DNA from: CAYJPA01 sp964371945
GTDB lineage: Bacteria; Chloroflexota; Chloroflexia; Thermomicrobiales; UBA6265
DNA length: 64,000 bases
Assembly (NCBI GenBank): GCA_964371945.1
Contig: CAYJPA010000001.1
Location: forward strand, 1-64,000
Direction of reading: 5' to 3'
The notes under the pieces are model-generated. The model did no database searches, was not told where the DNA came from, and saw only the letters and a program-made list of their open reading frames with translations. Position 1 is the stretch's first letter. Each line of letters starts with the position of its first letter. Below are positions 41,707 through 49,969 of this stretch, piece by piece. A program made the position numbers and the translations under genes.

Positions 41707-41799
41707 AGCCGCGCTGCGACGCGGTCAGCGCGGGGGCCTTATTGGCCCTCGCGCTGCCTCGGCGGACCCCTTCCGGGCCTGACGCGCTGAGGAGTCACA

Positions 41800-42771
41800 A
41801 TGGCGCACGCAACCGAGACGGAGGAACAACCGGCGCCTGTCGCTCGCCGGCGAAGGCTTCGCCGCCTGGATGACAGCCGCGCATTTCCTGTCCTTCTGCT
41901 CGTTCCGATTCTCATTTTCTTCGTTGTCTGGAATGTCGTTCCGCTCATTTGGCTGCTCGGCGTCAGCTTCTATCGTTTCAAGCTCACCGCAAAGCGTGAT
42001 CCGATCTATGTCGGGTTCGAAAACTTCGATCGCATCTGGCACAGCCAAAACATCTGGGCAACCCTGGCCCGGACGCTCATGTTCATGGTCAGCAGCGTTG
42101 GGCTGGCCACCTTCCTCGGCGTGCTCCTCGGGTTGCTCTTTTGGGGAAGCAGCGGTATGCCGGGACGCCGATTGGCATTGACGCTCCTGTTCACGCCGAT
42201 GATCCTGCCACCGGTCGCCGTCGGCACCTTCTACCGGCTGATCTATGAGCCCAACTTCGGCGTTGCCAATCACTACGTCCAAAAGATCACTGGTGATTCG
42301 ATCGATTTCCTCGGCGACAAGGACTGGGCGTTCATCGCGACCGTCGCGGTCGATGTTTGGATGTGGACCCCCTTCATGATTTTGATGACGCTCGCCGCGC
42401 TCGGCTCGGTGCCGAAAGCGGAGTTGGAGGCGGCTGAAATCGATCGTCTACCCTGGCTGAAACGACTCTGGTACATCGTGCTGCCGCATGGCAAATTCAT
42501 CCTGATGCTCGGTATCCTGCTGCGCACGATCGACGCCTTCAAAACGACGGATCTGGTGAACCTGATGACCCGTGGCGGTCCGGGCGTCGAAACGGAGACG
42601 ATTGGGTTGTTGCTCTACCGGCAAGGGTTCGAGGCGTATCAGATGGGCGATGCCTCCTCGATCGCCGTCGTCACGCTGCTGATCGCAATCGCCTTCACCT
42701 CGATCTATCTCTATGTGCTGAACTTTCAGGCCACGCGCGCGCAACTTCATGCGGAAGGTGAATCGACATGA
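41800..42771 (+). CDS. ABC transporter permease (polyol-type importer)
   Basis: Inner-membrane permease of 323 aa with six transmembrane segments (first FPVLLLVPILIFFVVWNVVPLIWLLG). The EAA loop reads LGSVPKAELEAAEIDRLPWLKRLWYIVLPH. A basic N-terminal extension precedes the first helix. It lies 93 nt after the binding-protein gene and overlaps the next permease by 4 nt (ATGA). It corresponds to the MalF-like half of a CUT1-type channel, in the position of GlpP in GlpSTPQV importers. Confidence 0.92.
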   Translation: MAHATETEEQPAPVARRRRLRRLDDSRAFPVLLLVPILIFFVVWNVVPLIWLLGVSFYRFKLTAKRDPIYVGFENFDRIWHSQNIWATLARTLMFMVSSVGLATFLGVLLGLLFWGSSGMPGRRLALTLLFTPMILPPVAVGTFYRLIYEPNFGVANHYVQKITGDSIDFLGDKDWAFIATVAVDVWMWTPFMILMTLAALGSVPKAELEAAEIDRLPWLKRLWYIVLPHGKFILMLGILLRTIDAFKTTDLVNLMTRGGPGVETETIGLLLYRQGFEAYQMGDASSIAVVTLLIAIAFTSIYLYVLNFQATRAQLHAEGEST

Positions 42772-43598
42772 GGACCAACTGGCGACAACATGTCTACCAC
42801 CTCGTTTTGTGGCTGATCTCGATCGCCTTCTTCCTCCCAGTGCTCTGGATCTTCCTGGCCGCGTTCAAGACCACCGGCAACTTGGTGAAGTGGCCTCCTT
42901 CATGGATATTCCGGCCGACGCTGGACAATCTGCGAGACGTCATCGACCGCCCAAATTTTTGGTCGTATCTGCGCATGAGTTTCGTGCTCTCTATTGGATC
43001 GGTCACGGTCGCGATCGTCGTCGCATTCCTGGCCGCCTATAGCTTTTCGCGGTTCAAACCGATGGGCACGAACTTCTTGATGTTCCTACTTCTGTCGGTT
43101 CGCATGGTGCCCGCGGCGGCGGTCGTGGTGCCCATTTTCATGATGTATAACGCTCTTGGCTGGAACAAAACTTTCCATGGCATGCTGCTCTTCTACACGG
43201 TGTTCGGCATCCCTTTTTCGCTTTGGATCTTGAAGGGATTTCTCGACGGCGTTTCGTTGCGATACGACGAAACCGCGCTCGTCAATGGAGGCTCGCGCCT
43301 GCACATCATCTTCCGGGTCGTCCTGCCGCAGGTGAAACCGGGTCTGGTCGCGGCGGCGATCTTCAATCTGATCTTCGTCTGGAACGAATTCCTCTTCAAC
43401 TACATTCTGGGCGGCAAGGGCACAACAATGATTCCGGTCATGCTTGCGACCGGCGTCAACCAGGGCGGCAGTGTCGACTGGACCTTCATCGCCAGCCTCT
43501 CGCTGATCTATATGCTCCCGCCGATCGTCGCGATTTTCTTTTTCCAGCGCTATCTGCTCGTCGGCATGACCTTCGGCACCGTGCGAGGCGAGGTGTGA
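42768..43598 (+). CDS. ABC transporter permease (polyol-type importer, second subunit)
   Basis: MalG-like permease, 276 aa with six transmembrane segments (first VLWLISIAFFLPVLWIFLAAF). The EAA loop is LRYDETALVNGGSRLHIIFRVVLPQVKPGL. Motif NEFLFNYILGGKG near residue 204 is typical of MalG-type subunits. Start ATG overlaps the stop of the first permease. It is followed after 2 nt by the small membrane protein gene, so the two are translated together. Confidence 0.92.
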   Translation: MRTNWRQHVYHLVLWLISIAFFLPVLWIFLAAFKTTGNLVKWPPSWIFRPTLDNLRDVIDRPNFWSYLRMSFVLSIGSVTVAIVVAFLAAYSFSRFKPMGTNFLMFLLLSVRMVPAAAVVVPIFMMYNALGWNKTFHGMLLFYTVFGIPFSLWILKGFLDGVSLRYDETALVNGGSRLHIIFRVVLPQVKPGLVAAAIFNLIFVWNEFLFNYILGGKGTTMIPVMLATGVNQGGSVDWTFIASLSLIYMLPPIVAIFFFQRYLLVGMTFGTVRGEV

Positions 43599-43600
43599 CG

Positions 43601-43897
43601 ATGGAGCCCACATCGAAAGGACGGCTTCCGTTCGCGGCCCGTTTCCAGGGACTGCTGATTGCCTTGATGCTGATTGGGCTGGTGATGATCGCCCAACGCC
43701 AAAATGTGACGCTCTATCGCGTCGGTTTGCCGATGCTCATCATCACCGCGTTTTTGCAGATCGCTTTCGGCAACATTCCGCCACGGGCCGGGTTCGGCCG
43801 CTCTATGAAACTTTTGCTCCTCACCTGGGCAATCGTCGGCGCGGTCTTCTTCATCAGCGTCAAACTGGCTCCTCATTTGATCGAAGCCAGCCGTTGA
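43601..43897 (+). CDS. Small three-helix membrane protein within the importer operon
   Basis: A 98-aa protein with three hydrophobic segments: QGLLIALMLIGLVMIA (about 16-31), VGLPMLIITAFLQIAFG (about 41-57) and LLLLTWAIVGAVFFISV (about 70-86). It starts at ATG 43601, 2 nt after the permease stop, and its TGA overlaps the TTG start of the first ATPase. GlpSTPQV-type operons also carry a small membrane protein, so it may be an accessory subunit of the importer. No enzymatic motif. Its tight coupling on both sides argues that it is a real gene. Confidence 0.78.
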   Translation: MEPTSKGRLPFAARFQGLLIALMLIGLVMIAQRQNVTLYRVGLPMLIITAFLQIAFGNIPPRAGFGRSMKLLLLTWAIVGAVFFISVKLAPHLIEASR

Positions 43898-45024
43898 GCT
43901 CCGGAACCTCCACGACCAGTGCGATTCTCGAGCTGCGTGGCATTACCAAGCAGTACGGAGCGATTCGTGTATTGGACGGGATCGATCTGGCCGTTCATGC
44001 AGGCGGCTTCATCGTGCTCTACGGTCCCCCCGCTTCAGGCAAAACAGTCCTGATGCGAATCCTGATGGGTCTGGAGCATGCCACCAGCGGAGCAATTCTG
44101 CTCCGTGGCGCCGAGGTCTCCGGTCTCTCCGCGGCGGAACGAAACATCGGCTACGTGCCGCAGTCGTTCGCGCTCTATCCGCACATTGATGTCTATAGCA
44201 ACATCGCCTACCCGCTCAAGCTCGCCAAGATCGGCAAGCGAGAATTGGAGCCGATCGTCCGGCAGGCGGCCGAAATGCTCAAAATCACTGATCTGCTCAC
44301 AAAGCGCCCGGATCAGCTTTCCGGCGGTCAGAAGCAGCGCGTCGCAATCGCTCGCGGCATCGCCAAGCAAACCGATCTCTTCGTGCTCGACGATCCTCTG
44401 GCGGGACTCGATTTCAAGCTGCGCGAGCAGCTCATCGACGATCTTCGCCAGCTTCAGGTGAGCTCCGGCATCACGTTTCTCTATACGACCTCGGACGCTA
44501 TTGAAGCCTTGACGCTGGCCGACATTGTCGGCGTGCTGGATGGGGGGCGGGTCGTTGAGGCGGGTGCGCCGGAGGCGATCTACCAGCATCCGACGCACGC
44601 GGCGTCGATGCGGCTGCTCGGATTCCCCGGCGCCAACTTCCTCACAGGTTCGATCTCCGAACGGGAGTCCGGCCAATGGTGCAACGCCGGGCCGCTCGAG
44701 TTTCCGGTCGATCTCGTGGAGAGGCGTGACGGAGTAGAGATCGCGGTTGGGTTACGGCCTGAAGCTATCCGTTTGAGCGCCCGCACGGAACCATGCAATG
44801 AACTGTTGAGCCTCCCGGCGACGGTCCTGTTGCGTGAAGATCTGGGCGGCGAGGAGATTCTCTATCTCGAAATCGGTGGAATTCCGTTCACTACTGTTGT
44901 CCGCCACGATTCTGGCGAAGATCCCGGCGCCGAGCTGCTGGGCGTTACAATCGACCCGCGCGATCTCCTCCTCTTCGCCGCGGACGGCTCCCGGATTGGA
45001 CAAGGAATGACCACCCATGGCTGA
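43894..45024 (+). CDS. ABC importer ATPase 1 (GlpS-like, degenerate catalytic site)
   Basis: MalK-type ATPase of 376 aa, starting at TTG 43894 in the previous stop. Walker A is GPPASGKT (44-51), Q-loop Gln90, and the signature LSGGQ (142-146) is intact. Walker B is LFVLDDP, with Asp167 where the catalytic Glu normally sits, and the switch His is replaced by Ser200 (LYTTSDAIEAL). The C-terminal part (about 235-376) is the TOBE-like regulatory domain. It would supply the good signature motif to the other ATPase and contribute a poor hydrolysis site of its own. GlpS-type ATPases of polyol importers show the same missing His, as far as I recall. Confidence 0.9.
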   Translation: MSSGTSTTSAILELRGITKQYGAIRVLDGIDLAVHAGGFIVLYGPPASGKTVLMRILMGLEHATSGAILLRGAEVSGLSAAERNIGYVPQSFALYPHIDVYSNIAYPLKLAKIGKRELEPIVRQAAEMLKITDLLTKRPDQLSGGQKQRVAIARGIAKQTDLFVLDDPLAGLDFKLREQLIDDLRQLQVSSGITFLYTTSDAIEALTLADIVGVLDGGRVVEAGAPEAIYQHPTHAASMRLLGFPGANFLTGSISERESGQWCNAGPLEFPVDLVERRDGVEIAVGLRPEAIRLSARTEPCNELLSLPATVLLREDLGGEEILYLEIGGIPFTTVVRHDSGEDPGAELLGVTIDPRDLLLFAADGSRIGQGMTTHG

Positions 45025-46123
45025 GATTCGCGTCGAGCGGGTGACCAAAGCATTCAAGGAGCTAAGGGCCGTCGATGATGTCACCTTCAACTTTCCCGAA
45101 GGAGAAGTGACCTGCCTGCTCGGTCCGTCTGGATGCGGCAAAACGACGCTCATGCGCATGATCGCGGGTCTCGAGAAGCCGACCAGCGGCGAAATCTACT
45201 TCGGCTCGGAGCGAGTTACGCACTTAAAACCCAGCAAACGCGATATCGGGATGGTCTTCCAGTATCCAGTGGTCTACCGCGGAATCAGCGTCTACCAAAA
45301 CATTGAACTGCCACTCCGCGGCGCCGGATTGTCCGAGTCTGAACGAAAACAGCGAATCGATCGCGTGGTGCAAATCCTCGATCTCGGTCCGCATATCGGC
45401 AAGGACATCACGCGGCTCGACAACGGAACGCGGCAGAAAGTCGCCGTTGCGCGGGCGGTCGCGCGTCAACCGCGGATCATCTTGTTCGACGAGCCGATCA
45501 CGAATGTCGACGCGCATGCGAAGCTCCAGCTCAAGCGCGCATTCAAGGAGTTGACCAAGCAGCTCCGGCAAACCATCGTTTACGTTACGCACGATCAAAC
45601 GGAGGCGATGACGCTCGCCGACCAGATCGCGCTGATGCGTGACGGCAAGATCGTGCAGTGCGACGCCCCCCGTGAGCTCTACAACCAACCGATCGACCGG
45701 TTCGGCGGTTGGTTCCTCGGCAACCCCGGCATGAATTTCTTTGATGCCATGCTGGAATCGACCCCCGGCGGGCTCGCGCTCTCGACTCCTCTACTGCCTG
45801 CCCCGCTCCAGGTGACTGGAGAAGGACGACGTGATGGAACGATTGTGATCGGCATCCGTCCCGAGCGCGTTCGCGTCGCGGCAAGCGCGGTGCCGGGCTC
45901 GGTTGAGGCGCGGGTCGTGCGCAAATCGATCACGATTGGCCGCCAGTACCTCCTTGCCCTGGAGCGTGGAGGCCAATCCTTCAAGGCCAAGGTGCCGGGT
46001 GATCTCGGACAGGAGATCGGAGAGCGTGCATGGGTGAACCTGCCACCGCGCGAAATCGTGCTCTTTGGAGCAGATGGGACACGCGCCGCGCTCACGCCGG
46101 TTGCCCAGCCTGTACGGACTTGA
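45017..46123 (+). CDS. ABC importer ATPase 2 (GlpT-like, degenerate signature)
   Basis: MalK-type ATPase of 368 aa overlapping ATPase 1 by 8 nt. Walker A GPSGCGKT (36-43), Walker B IILFDEP with Glu159, and the switch His192 (YVTHDQTEAMTLAD) are all intact. The signature motif is LDNGT (134-138) instead of LSGGQ. The C-terminal region (about 235-368) is TOBE-like. Together with ATPase 1 it should form a heterodimer in which one ATP site is fully canonical and the other is poor at both faces. This is the arrangement of the GlpS/GlpT pair and unlike MalK homodimers. Confidence 0.9.
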   Translation: MAEIRVERVTKAFKELRAVDDVTFNFPEGEVTCLLGPSGCGKTTLMRMIAGLEKPTSGEIYFGSERVTHLKPSKRDIGMVFQYPVVYRGISVYQNIELPLRGAGLSESERKQRIDRVVQILDLGPHIGKDITRLDNGTRQKVAVARAVARQPRIILFDEPITNVDAHAKLQLKRAFKELTKQLRQTIVYVTHDQTEAMTLADQIALMRDGKIVQCDAPRELYNQPIDRFGGWFLGNPGMNFFDAMLESTPGGLALSTPLLPAPLQVTGEGRRDGTIVIGIRPERVRVAASAVPGSVEARVVRKSITIGRQYLLALERGGQSFKAKVPGDLGQEIGERAWVNLPPREIVLFGADGTRAALTPVAQPVRT

Positions 46124-46127
46124 TGTA

Positions 46128-46919
46128 ATGGCCGCATTGACCCGCTCGGCGAATCGGACGTTTTACTTCGGCACAAATCTAAAGATGCACCAGACGCCTG
46201 CTGAGACGATCGGATTCCTTGATGGGATTGCCTCGATCCATCCGCATCCTCGAACGAGGCCGTTCGTGCTCCCGCCTTTCACCTCGCTCCCCGATGCGAC
46301 TCGTCACCACGTTCGACCGCGCATTTGGCTTGGAGCGCAGAACGTGCATTGGGCGGAAGAAGGTGCTCATACCGGCGAAATCTCGGCGCCAATGCTGACC
46401 GCGCTCGGACTCGATCTTGTGATGGTCGGTCATGCCGAACGACGGGCCGCCGGCGAAATCGATGCGCTCGTGAACGCGAAGGTCAAAACCGCGCTGGGGC
46501 ATGGGCTTCGCGTGTTGTTGTGCGTGGGAGAATCGAAAGACGAACGAACGGCCGGTGCGGGTATCGATACGACGCTCCGTCAACTGATGCTGGCGCTGCA
46601 CGGGGTGCCCGCCGAGGCGATGTCGCGGCTCTTGATTGCGTATGAGCCGGTTTGGGCAATCGGCGAATCCGGCTCGCCGGCGACGCTGGAACAGGCTGCG
46701 CCGGTCGCCGAAGCGATCCACCGGCGGCTTCAAGGCGAGTTTCAGATGCGATTGCCGGTGCTCTATGGAGGCAGCGTGGACGCGGTCAACGCGTCCGAAT
46801 TCGCGCGGGGAGGCATGTTCGACGGGCTCTTTGTCGGAAGAGCGGCCTGGACGCCCGCGAGCTTTGCGAACGTGCTCGTTGCCGCGGAACGCGTTCGATA
46901 CAAACATCAAAACTTATAG
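46128..46919 (+). CDS. Triose-phosphate-isomerase homologue (EryH/LerI-like)
   Basis: TIM-barrel isomerase, about 263 aa from ATG 46128 (5 nt after the ATPase stop). Catalytic residues are kept: Lys in FGTNLKMHQ, His in VGHAERR, Glu in YEPVWAIG, and the phosphate loop LYGGSVDAVN with DGLFVGRAAW. Segments such as GAQNVHWAEEGAHTGEISAPML match tetrulose-phosphate isomerases of the EryH/LerI group better than housekeeping TPI, as I recall them. In erythritol catabolism this enzyme converts L-erythrulose-1-phosphate to D-erythrulose-4-phosphate, fitting the kinase and RpiB genes 7 kb away. Confidence 0.85.
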   Translation: MAALTRSANRTFYFGTNLKMHQTPAETIGFLDGIASIHPHPRTRPFVLPPFTSLPDATRHHVRPRIWLGAQNVHWAEEGAHTGEISAPMLTALGLDLVMVGHAERRAAGEIDALVNAKVKTALGHGLRVLLCVGESKDERTAGAGIDTTLRQLMLALHGVPAEAMSRLLIAYEPVWAIGESGSPATLEQAAPVAEAIHRRLQGEFQMRLPVLYGGSVDAVNASEFARGGMFDGLFVGRAAWTPASFANVLVAAERVRYKHQNL

Positions 46920-46933
46920 TGGAGGGTGATTCG

Positions 46934-47896
46934 GTGGCGACTGTTGTCAGCTTGGGTATTCATATCCTGGACGTTCTCGGGCGGCCGGTGACCCGCATTC
47001 CGCCGAAGCAGGACGTCGATTTGATCGAGGAGATCCGGCTCACCGTCGCGGGAACCGCGGCCGGAACGAGCGTCGATCTCGCGAAGCTGGGCGCCAGCGT
47101 CATCGCGATGGGAGCGATCGGCGAGGATGCGGCCGGTCACTTCATCCTCGACACCATGGGCAGGTACGGGATTGACACCAGTCGATTGCGCATCAAGCAT
47201 GGCGTGCAAACGTCGGCGACGATGCTGCCAATCAGGCCCAATGGCGAGCGGCCCGCGCTCCACGTTCTTGGCGCCAATGCGGAGCTGACCGAGGGCGATA
47301 TCGATCTCGACGTGATCGTGTCAGCCGATGTGCTCCACCTCGGCGGCACCTATCTGATGCCCAAATTCGATGGCGAGCCAAGCCGCCGCGTGCTCGAGCT
47401 CGCAAAGTCGCACGGCGTCACCACGACGCTCGATCTGATCGCGATTCCGCGTCCGGATCTACTCGAGATCCTCGAACCCGCGCTCCCCTTTGTCGACTAC
47501 TTCATGCCCGGGATCGATGAAGCGCGGATGATCGCGGGTCTGCCCGATGCAGGCCGGGAAGAGCTGATCGGCTTCTTCCTCGATCGGGGCGCCAGGCACA
47601 CGGTTTTCAAAATGGGCGCCGAGGGGAGCAGTATCGCCTGGCGCGATGATGGAGCGATTCGTGAGATCCGGCTGCCGGCGCATAAGGTGACCGTGGTCGA
47701 CTCGACCGGCTGCGGCGACGCCTACTGCGCCGGGTTCATCGTCGGCTTGACCAAGGGTTGGAGCCTGGAGCAAGCGGGACGACTGGGAACCGCGGCGTCG
47801 GCACTCGTGATCACCGGATTGGGCTCCGACGCGGGAATCGTCGATCTGGCGCACACCATCGCCTTCATGGAGACCGCCGAAGTTATGTCGCTCTAA
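46934..47896 (+). CDS. PfkB-family carbohydrate kinase
   Basis: Ribokinase-fold sugar kinase, 320 aa from GTG 46934, which has GGAGG 8 nt upstream. The N-terminal glycine-rich sugar-binding strand appears as GTAAGTSVDLAKLGASVIAMGAIGED, and the C-terminal PfkB signature as VVDSTGCGDAYCAGFIVGL with the catalytic Asp. It follows the TPI-like gene by 14 nt in the importer operon. Family members phosphorylate ribose, fructose, adenosine or deoxy-sugar acids, so its substrate here is open. It may act on a side product or second substrate of the imported polyol. Confidence 0.88.
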   Translation: MATVVSLGIHILDVLGRPVTRIPPKQDVDLIEEIRLTVAGTAAGTSVDLAKLGASVIAMGAIGEDAAGHFILDTMGRYGIDTSRLRIKHGVQTSATMLPIRPNGERPALHVLGANAELTEGDIDLDVIVSADVLHLGGTYLMPKFDGEPSRRVLELAKSHGVTTTLDLIAIPRPDLLEILEPALPFVDYFMPGIDEARMIAGLPDAGREELIGFFLDRGARHTVFKMGAEGSSIAWRDDGAIREIRLPAHKVTVVDSTGCGDAYCAGFIVGLTKGWSLEQAGRLGTAASALVITGLGSDAGIVDLAHTIAFMETAEVMSL

Positions 47897-47938
47897 GCAG
47901 AGCTCGCGAAGCTAGATGGTTGGGCAAGGAGACACACG

Positions 47939-48838
47939 ATGGCGGCAATCAGCGGGGCGGCGTGGGTCAATGGCGAGTTCGTGCCGGCGGACGAGGCGAA
48001 GATTTCGATCTTCGACAGCGGATTCATCGGCGGCGTCGCGATCTTCGACACCCTCGCTTGCTGGCAGGGCAAGCTTTTCAAGCTGCTTACGCATATCGCC
48101 CGCTTCGAACGCTCCGCCCATGCCGCGATGATTCCGTTGCGTGCCAGCGGCGACGAGCTCGCGGAACTGTTGATCGAAACAACCCGTCGCAGCGCTCTTC
48201 AAGACGCCTACGTCCAAGTGCTCGCGACTCGGGGACGGAGGCCCTCGCCGAGCGCGTGGTCGAACGATCCAACCCTGATTGTCTACGCGGTTCCATATGT
48301 CTGGATCGTGCCGAAGGAGAGGATCGATTCCGGTATCAGCGTAATCGTGCCGGCGACGCGGAATTGGTCCCCGACGGTCGTAGACCCCAAGATAAAGAAC
48401 TTCAACCGTATGCACTCATACATGGCTCGAATGGAGGCGGATCGCGCCGGCGCCGACGATGTCGTGATGGTCGATGAGTACGGATACCTCACCGAAAGCC
48501 GCGGTGCGAACTTGTTTCTTGTTCGCAATGGAACCGTTTTCAGCCCGCGAACCGGCATTCTCGAGGGCATCACGCGCGAGACGGTCTTCGAGATCTCCGG
48601 GGCTCTCGGGATCAGAGCCGAAGAACGCGACATGACACCTTTCGATCTGTACGTCGCTGAGGAGGCGTTTTTGAGCACGACCGCCGGCGGGATCATCCCG
48701 ATTGTCCAGGCCGACGGCCGCCAGGTCGGGACCGGGAAACCTGGTGTGATAACGCAACAGATCAACGATCTTTACTGGGTCCGCCATCTCGATGGACCTG
48801 ACGTCACCCCGGTTTACGCGTCCGCGGAATCGAGCTAG
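47939..48838 (+). CDS. Class IV (branched-chain/D-amino-acid type) aminotransferase
   Basis: PLP-dependent fold-type IV aminotransferase, 299 aa. The PLP lysine is in DPKIKNFNRMHSYMA (about Lys152). Further motifs are EYGYLTESRGANLFLVRNG, GILEGITRETVFEI, and EEAFLSTTAGGIIPIVQ, characteristic of BCAT, DAAT and 4-amino-4-deoxychorismate lyase relatives. AAGGAG sits 8 nt before the ATG. It is the last gene of the polyol importer operon, 42 nt after the PfkB kinase, an unusual partner for sugar catabolism. Substrate unknown. Confidence 0.88.
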   Translation: MAAISGAAWVNGEFVPADEAKISIFDSGFIGGVAIFDTLACWQGKLFKLLTHIARFERSAHAAMIPLRASGDELAELLIETTRRSALQDAYVQVLATRGRRPSPSAWSNDPTLIVYAVPYVWIVPKERIDSGISVIVPATRNWSPTVVDPKIKNFNRMHSYMARMEADRAGADDVVMVDEYGYLTESRGANLFLVRNGTVFSPRTGILEGITRETVFEISGALGIRAEERDMTPFDLYVAEEAFLSTTAGGIIPIVQADGRQVGTGKPGVITQQINDLYWVRHLDGPDVTPVYASAESS

Positions 48839-48933
48839 TTGAGAACTTCGACTTGTCTAGTGGACGCGAGCCGCCTGGGTAAGGACGGTTCGGATCAGTT
48901 CTTGGAGTTGGTCGGGGCGGAAAGTCGACTTTT

Positions 48934-49605
48934 TCAGCATCGCGTTCGCATGTTTGCACGGCCAGGCCGTTTCCGCGGCGGGAAGTCCTGCGCGCTACCA
49001 ACAATGACCGGAATCTGGCTCATTTCTGGCGAATCGCGAATCGCATTCAGCGCGCGGAAACCGTCCGTGTCAGGCATCAAAACGACAAGACCGATCAAGT
49101 TAGAAATCGGGATGGCAAGCTCGTTGAGTGCCTCAGTTCCGGTGCTCGCGACCCCATTCCGATGACCTGACCGTTCAAGCAACCGCACCACGATTTGACG
49201 CGCGTCAGGGTCATCGTCGACGACGAGCACATCGGCCGAGGCGGCGGGCGCGAATCGATCCAGCACGTCCACGAGCAGTGCGCGGGGAATGGATGTGGCG
49301 AGATAGTCAGCAGCGCCAAGTGATTCCGCTCGCATGCGCTCGCCGGACATCGAGGAAACGATCACTTGCAAATCCTTGGTCGATTCCGAGAATCGAAGCC
49401 TCCTGAGCACTTCCCAACCGTCGATACCCGGCATTACCAGATCCATTAGGACGATGTCTGAGCACCTTCGAGAGATCTTCTCCGGCGCCTTCTAACAATT
49501 GAGAGCGATGTCAACACCATATCCTTCCGGCATCATGATTCGAACTGAAAGATCGCGATCCACGGAGTCATCATCCACGATGAGAAGGTTGAGTAGCTCG
49601 GGCAT
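48934..49605 (-). pseudogene. Dual-receiver response regulator interrupted by a stop codon
   Basis: A single frame encodes two receiver domains with one in-frame TAG at 49492-49494. Receiver 1 starts MPELLNLLIVDDDSVDRDL (acidic cluster 11-13) and keeps the phospho-acceptor Asp55 in DIVLMDLVMPGIDG, but the stop falls between these parts. Receiver 2 (ADVLVVDDDPDARQIVVRLLE) has GLVVLMPDTDGF, where the acceptor Asp is replaced by Val. No output domain follows. ATG 49605 has GGAAG upstream. It is divergent from the large GGDEF-EAL gene, its likely former partner. The stop may be a mutation or a sequence error. Confidence 0.8.
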
Positions 49606-49969
49606 GTTAGTAAGCTTCCATAGAGCAATTCTTCTTAGTGAGCCAATCTCTGGAGGCAGCGTGCAATGACCCGGCAAGAGGGCGCAGGGACCAAAAGTAT
49701 TGAAACGTTGTAGTGATGGGGTCACGGATGACGCAACCTAACGATTCGAATGCCCCTGTGGCGACCAACACAGGGCGGTAAGGTGTACTTGATCCGGAGT
49801 TGCGCCCTTCGATAGTTACGGGCTCTCCCTCGCCCAGGACTTCCGGACTCTTGTCCCATATCGCGGCCGGAACGCGACCCTCATGATGGGCGGACATGCT
49901 GGCAGAGACCTGCCCGGCCAGGCGAAAGCCGTTTGCGTGCGCTCCATGAAGAACTGAGACCCCTGACAC
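49606..49969. other. Intergenic region upstream of the GGDEF-EAL gene
   Basis: About 360 bp between the divergent response-regulator remnant and the GGDEF-EAL gene. An open frame runs across the minus strand but has no ribosome-binding site, no family resemblance and atypical composition. I see no clear promoter, repeat or RNA structure. Confidence 0.5.
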
